This document shows positions 62,511 through 64,000 of a stretch of 64,000 nucleotides of DNA, piece after piece (within the stretch, counting starts at the first letter, position 1; each line of letters starts with the position of its first letter). A program made the translations under genes and the position numbers. Source of the stretch: Pseudomonas berkeleyensis. Its GTDB lineage: Bacteria; Pseudomonadota; Gammaproteobacteria; Pseudomonadales; Pseudomonadaceae. The DNA is taken from the NCBI RefSeq assembly GCF_014109765.1, contig NZ_CP059139.1, positions 1,798,001-1,862,000 of the forward strand. Reading direction: 5' to 3'. The notes under the pieces are model-generated. The model did no database searches and had not been told where the DNA came from. It saw only the letters and a list, made by a program, of their open reading frames with translations.

Positions 62511-64000
62511 TCAGATGGAAAATTGCGTGGGTTGAGCGCTGGGCTCGGACAGGCGGCGGATGATGGTTTCCTGCAGGCGGGCGCAGAGCTCCGGATCCGA
62601 CAGCGGCTGGTTATTGGCGTCGGTGACGAAGAACACGTCCTCGACGCGCTCGCCGAGAGTGGCGATCTTGGCGTTCTGCAGTGACAGATCGTATTCGAGG
62701 AAGATCCGCCCGATGCGTGCCAGCAGACCGGGGCGATCCGGAGCGGTCAACTCCAGCACGGTCACCGGGCGCTGCGCGTCGTTGTGGATGGTCACCTGCG
62801 GAGCGAAGGCGAAGTGCTTGAGCTGGCGTGGCACCCGGCGCTGGATGATGGTCGGGTAGTCGTCCGGGTTCTTCAGCGCTTCGATCAGGCCCGCGCGAAT
62901 CTGCTGGATACGCGCCGGGTTGTCGCCGATCGAACCGCCGTCGGCATCCAGCACCACGTAGGTATCGAGGGTGAACTGGCTGCTCGAGGTAATGATCCGC
63001 GCATCGTGAATGTTCAGGTTGAGCTGACTCATCGCGGCTACGGTCACGGCGAAGAAGTCGTGCTGATCCGGCGCGTAGATGAAGATCTGCGTGCCACCCT
63101 CGAATTCGCGCTGGGTGGTTTCCTTCATCAACACCAGCGGGCCGCCATTGTTGGGGTGCTGGAGGATGGCGTCGGTATGCCAGGCCACGTCGCCAGCGGT
63201 GTGACGCAGGAAGTAGTCGTCACCGAGCTGGCTCCACAGTTGTTCTGCGTCGTCCGGGTCGATACCGCTGCGCACCAGGGTATCCAGCGCGGCGCTTTGT
63301 GTCTGGCGGATCTGCTCTTCGCGATCCAGCGGGTTTTCCAGGCCGCGGCGCAGGGCGCGTTTGGTCTCGGTGTAGAGCTGGCGCAGCAGGCTGGCGCGCC
63401 AGGAGTTCCACAGGCTGGGGTTGGTGGCGTTGATGTCGGCCACGGTCAGCACGTAGAGGTAGTCGAGGTGGGTCTGATCACCGACGAACTGGGCGAAGTC
63501 GTGGATTACCTGTGGGTCGGACAGATCCTTGCGCTGCGCAGTGGTGGACATCACCAGGTGGTTCTGCACCAGCCAGACGATCAAGGCACTGTCCCAGGCC
63601 GGCAGGTGATGGCGGCGGGCGAAGGCTTCGGCGTCCACCGCGCCCAGTTCCGAGTGGTCGCCGCCACGACCCTTGCCGATGTCGTGATAGAGGCCGGCGA
63701 GGTAGATCAGTTCGGACTTGGGCAGCTTGTCGATCAGTTTGCTGGCCAGCGGGAATTTCTCCGCCAGCTCTGGCCAGCGGAACTTGCGCAGGTGCTTGAT
63801 CAGGTTGAGCGTGTGCGCATCGACGGTATAGATGTGGAACAGGTCGTGCTGCATCTGCCCGACGATATGGCCGAACTCCGGCAGGTAGCGACCGAGGATG
63901 CCGTAGCGGTTCATCCGCCGCAGGTTGCGGTGGATGCCTTCCTTGCACTTGAACAGCTCGATGAACAGGCTGGTGTTGCGGATGTCCTTGCGGAAGTCGT
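62511..64000 (-). CDS. glnD: PII uridylyltransferase/uridylyl-removing enzyme GlnD (partial, 5' end outside window)
   Basis: The last 495 or so residues of the roughly 900-residue nitrogen sensor are visible. The HD hydrolase domain has [21 protein letters not shown], which removes UMP from PII. Two ACT domains at the C-terminus (from about residue 330 of the visible part, [21 protein letters not shown] and [23 protein letters not shown]) bind glutamine. The N-terminal nucleotidyltransferase domain lies off the right edge. The frame is open to position 64000. It precedes dapC on the same strand. Confidence 0.96.
   Translation of the reverse strand, partial: DFRKDIRNTSLFIELFKCKEGIHRNLRRMNRYGILGRYLPEFGHIVGQMQHDLFHIYTVDAHTLNLIKHLRKFRWPELAEKFPLASKLIDKLPKSELIYLAGLYHDIGKGRGGDHSELGAVDAEAFARRHHLPAWDSALIVWLVQNHLVMSTTAQRKDLSDPQVIHDFAQFVGDQTHLDYLYVLTVADINATNPSLWNSWRASLLRQLYTETKRALRRGLENPLDREEQIRQTQSAALDTLVRSGIDPDDAEQLWSQLGDDYFLRHTAGDVAWHTDAILQHPNNGGPLVLMKETTQREFEGGTQIFIYAPDQHDFFAVTVAAMSQLNLNIHDARIITSSSQFTLDTYVVLDADGGSIGDNPARIQQIRAGLIEALKNPDDYPTIIQRRVPRQLKHFAFAPQVTIHNDAQRPVTVLELTAPDRPGLLARIGRIFLEYDLSLQNAKIATLGERVEDVFFVTDANNQPLSDPELCARLQETIIRRLSEPSAQPTQFSI

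Overview
The window is GC-rich chromosomal DNA from a Pseudomonas. The evidence is the gene content and order: hexR facing zwf-pgl-eda; glnD, dapC, a Na+/H+ antiporter, an ArsC-like gene, dapD and csdA-csdE in a block as in P. aeruginosa; nrdA-nrdB with two ATP cones; rlmA-dapE; ecotin. Two Pseudomonas-type REP families are scattered between genes. A fused glucosylglycerol-phosphate phosphatase/synthase fits the P. mendocina/P. oleovorans group best, but the species call is inference. No tRNA, rRNA, CRISPR array, integrase or complete prophage was seen. Both window edges cut a gene: ppiC on the left and glnD on the right.

Layout. 0-18.7 kb: ordinary chromosome of small conserved genes, including a diguanylate cyclase, a tandem CAP-domain protein, mdaB facing a quinol-monooxygenase-like gene, a soluble PAS-PAS chemoreceptor, the rRNA hydroxylase rlhA, an HTH regulator facing a BRO-N-like gene, an HDOD protein, ecotin, a cupin, an EamA exporter, a LysR regulator facing a DUF2798 gene, and a run of hypotheticals. 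18.9-25.8 kb: an accessory region with many lower-GC genes. It holds a type VI secretion cargo module (PAAR spike, GxSxG lipase, two paralogous lipoproteins as likely immunity proteins, and a third immunity fragment beyond a GNAT gene), a second BRO-N-like gene, a 627-bp imperfect giant palindrome, and a compact two-gene CBASS-type anti-phage operon (Cap15-like membrane effector plus CD-NTase). 26.2-31.6 kb: nrdA-nrdB with NrdR boxes and a DnaA box upstream. 31.6-34.6 kb: an RstA/RstB-type two-component system with a GNAT gene between its two genes. 34.6-40.3 kb: phosphopantetheinyl transferase, a candidate small RNA, an LplT-acyltransferase fusion, a guanidine exporter under a guanidine-II (mini-ykkC) riboswitch, a BASS transporter and hexR. 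40.4-47.1 kb: zwf-pgl-eda, an HBM-type chemoreceptor, a RAYT transposase bracketed by its REP pairs, and two small enzyme-family genes. 47.2-64 kb: ggpPS, an MFS transporter, rlmA-dapE, tcdA, a periplasmic binding protein, csdE-csdA, dapD, yffB-like, a Na+/H+ antiporter, dapC and glnD.

How the genes work together. Entner-Doudoroff/pentose-phosphate entry is covered by zwf, pgl and eda under HexR, with a HexR-type TTGT-N7-ACAA site between the divergent genes. Three lysine/diaminopimelate genes (dapD, dapC, dapE) lie in one 10-kb stretch. csdA-csdE and tcdA serve sulfur transfer and tRNA t6A cyclisation. The accessory block pairs interbacterial attack (type VI lipase) with phage defence (CBASS). 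The most noteworthy items are the CBASS pair, the effector/immunity array with its leftover fragment, the palindromic element beside them, the REP/RAYT system and the RNA regulators.
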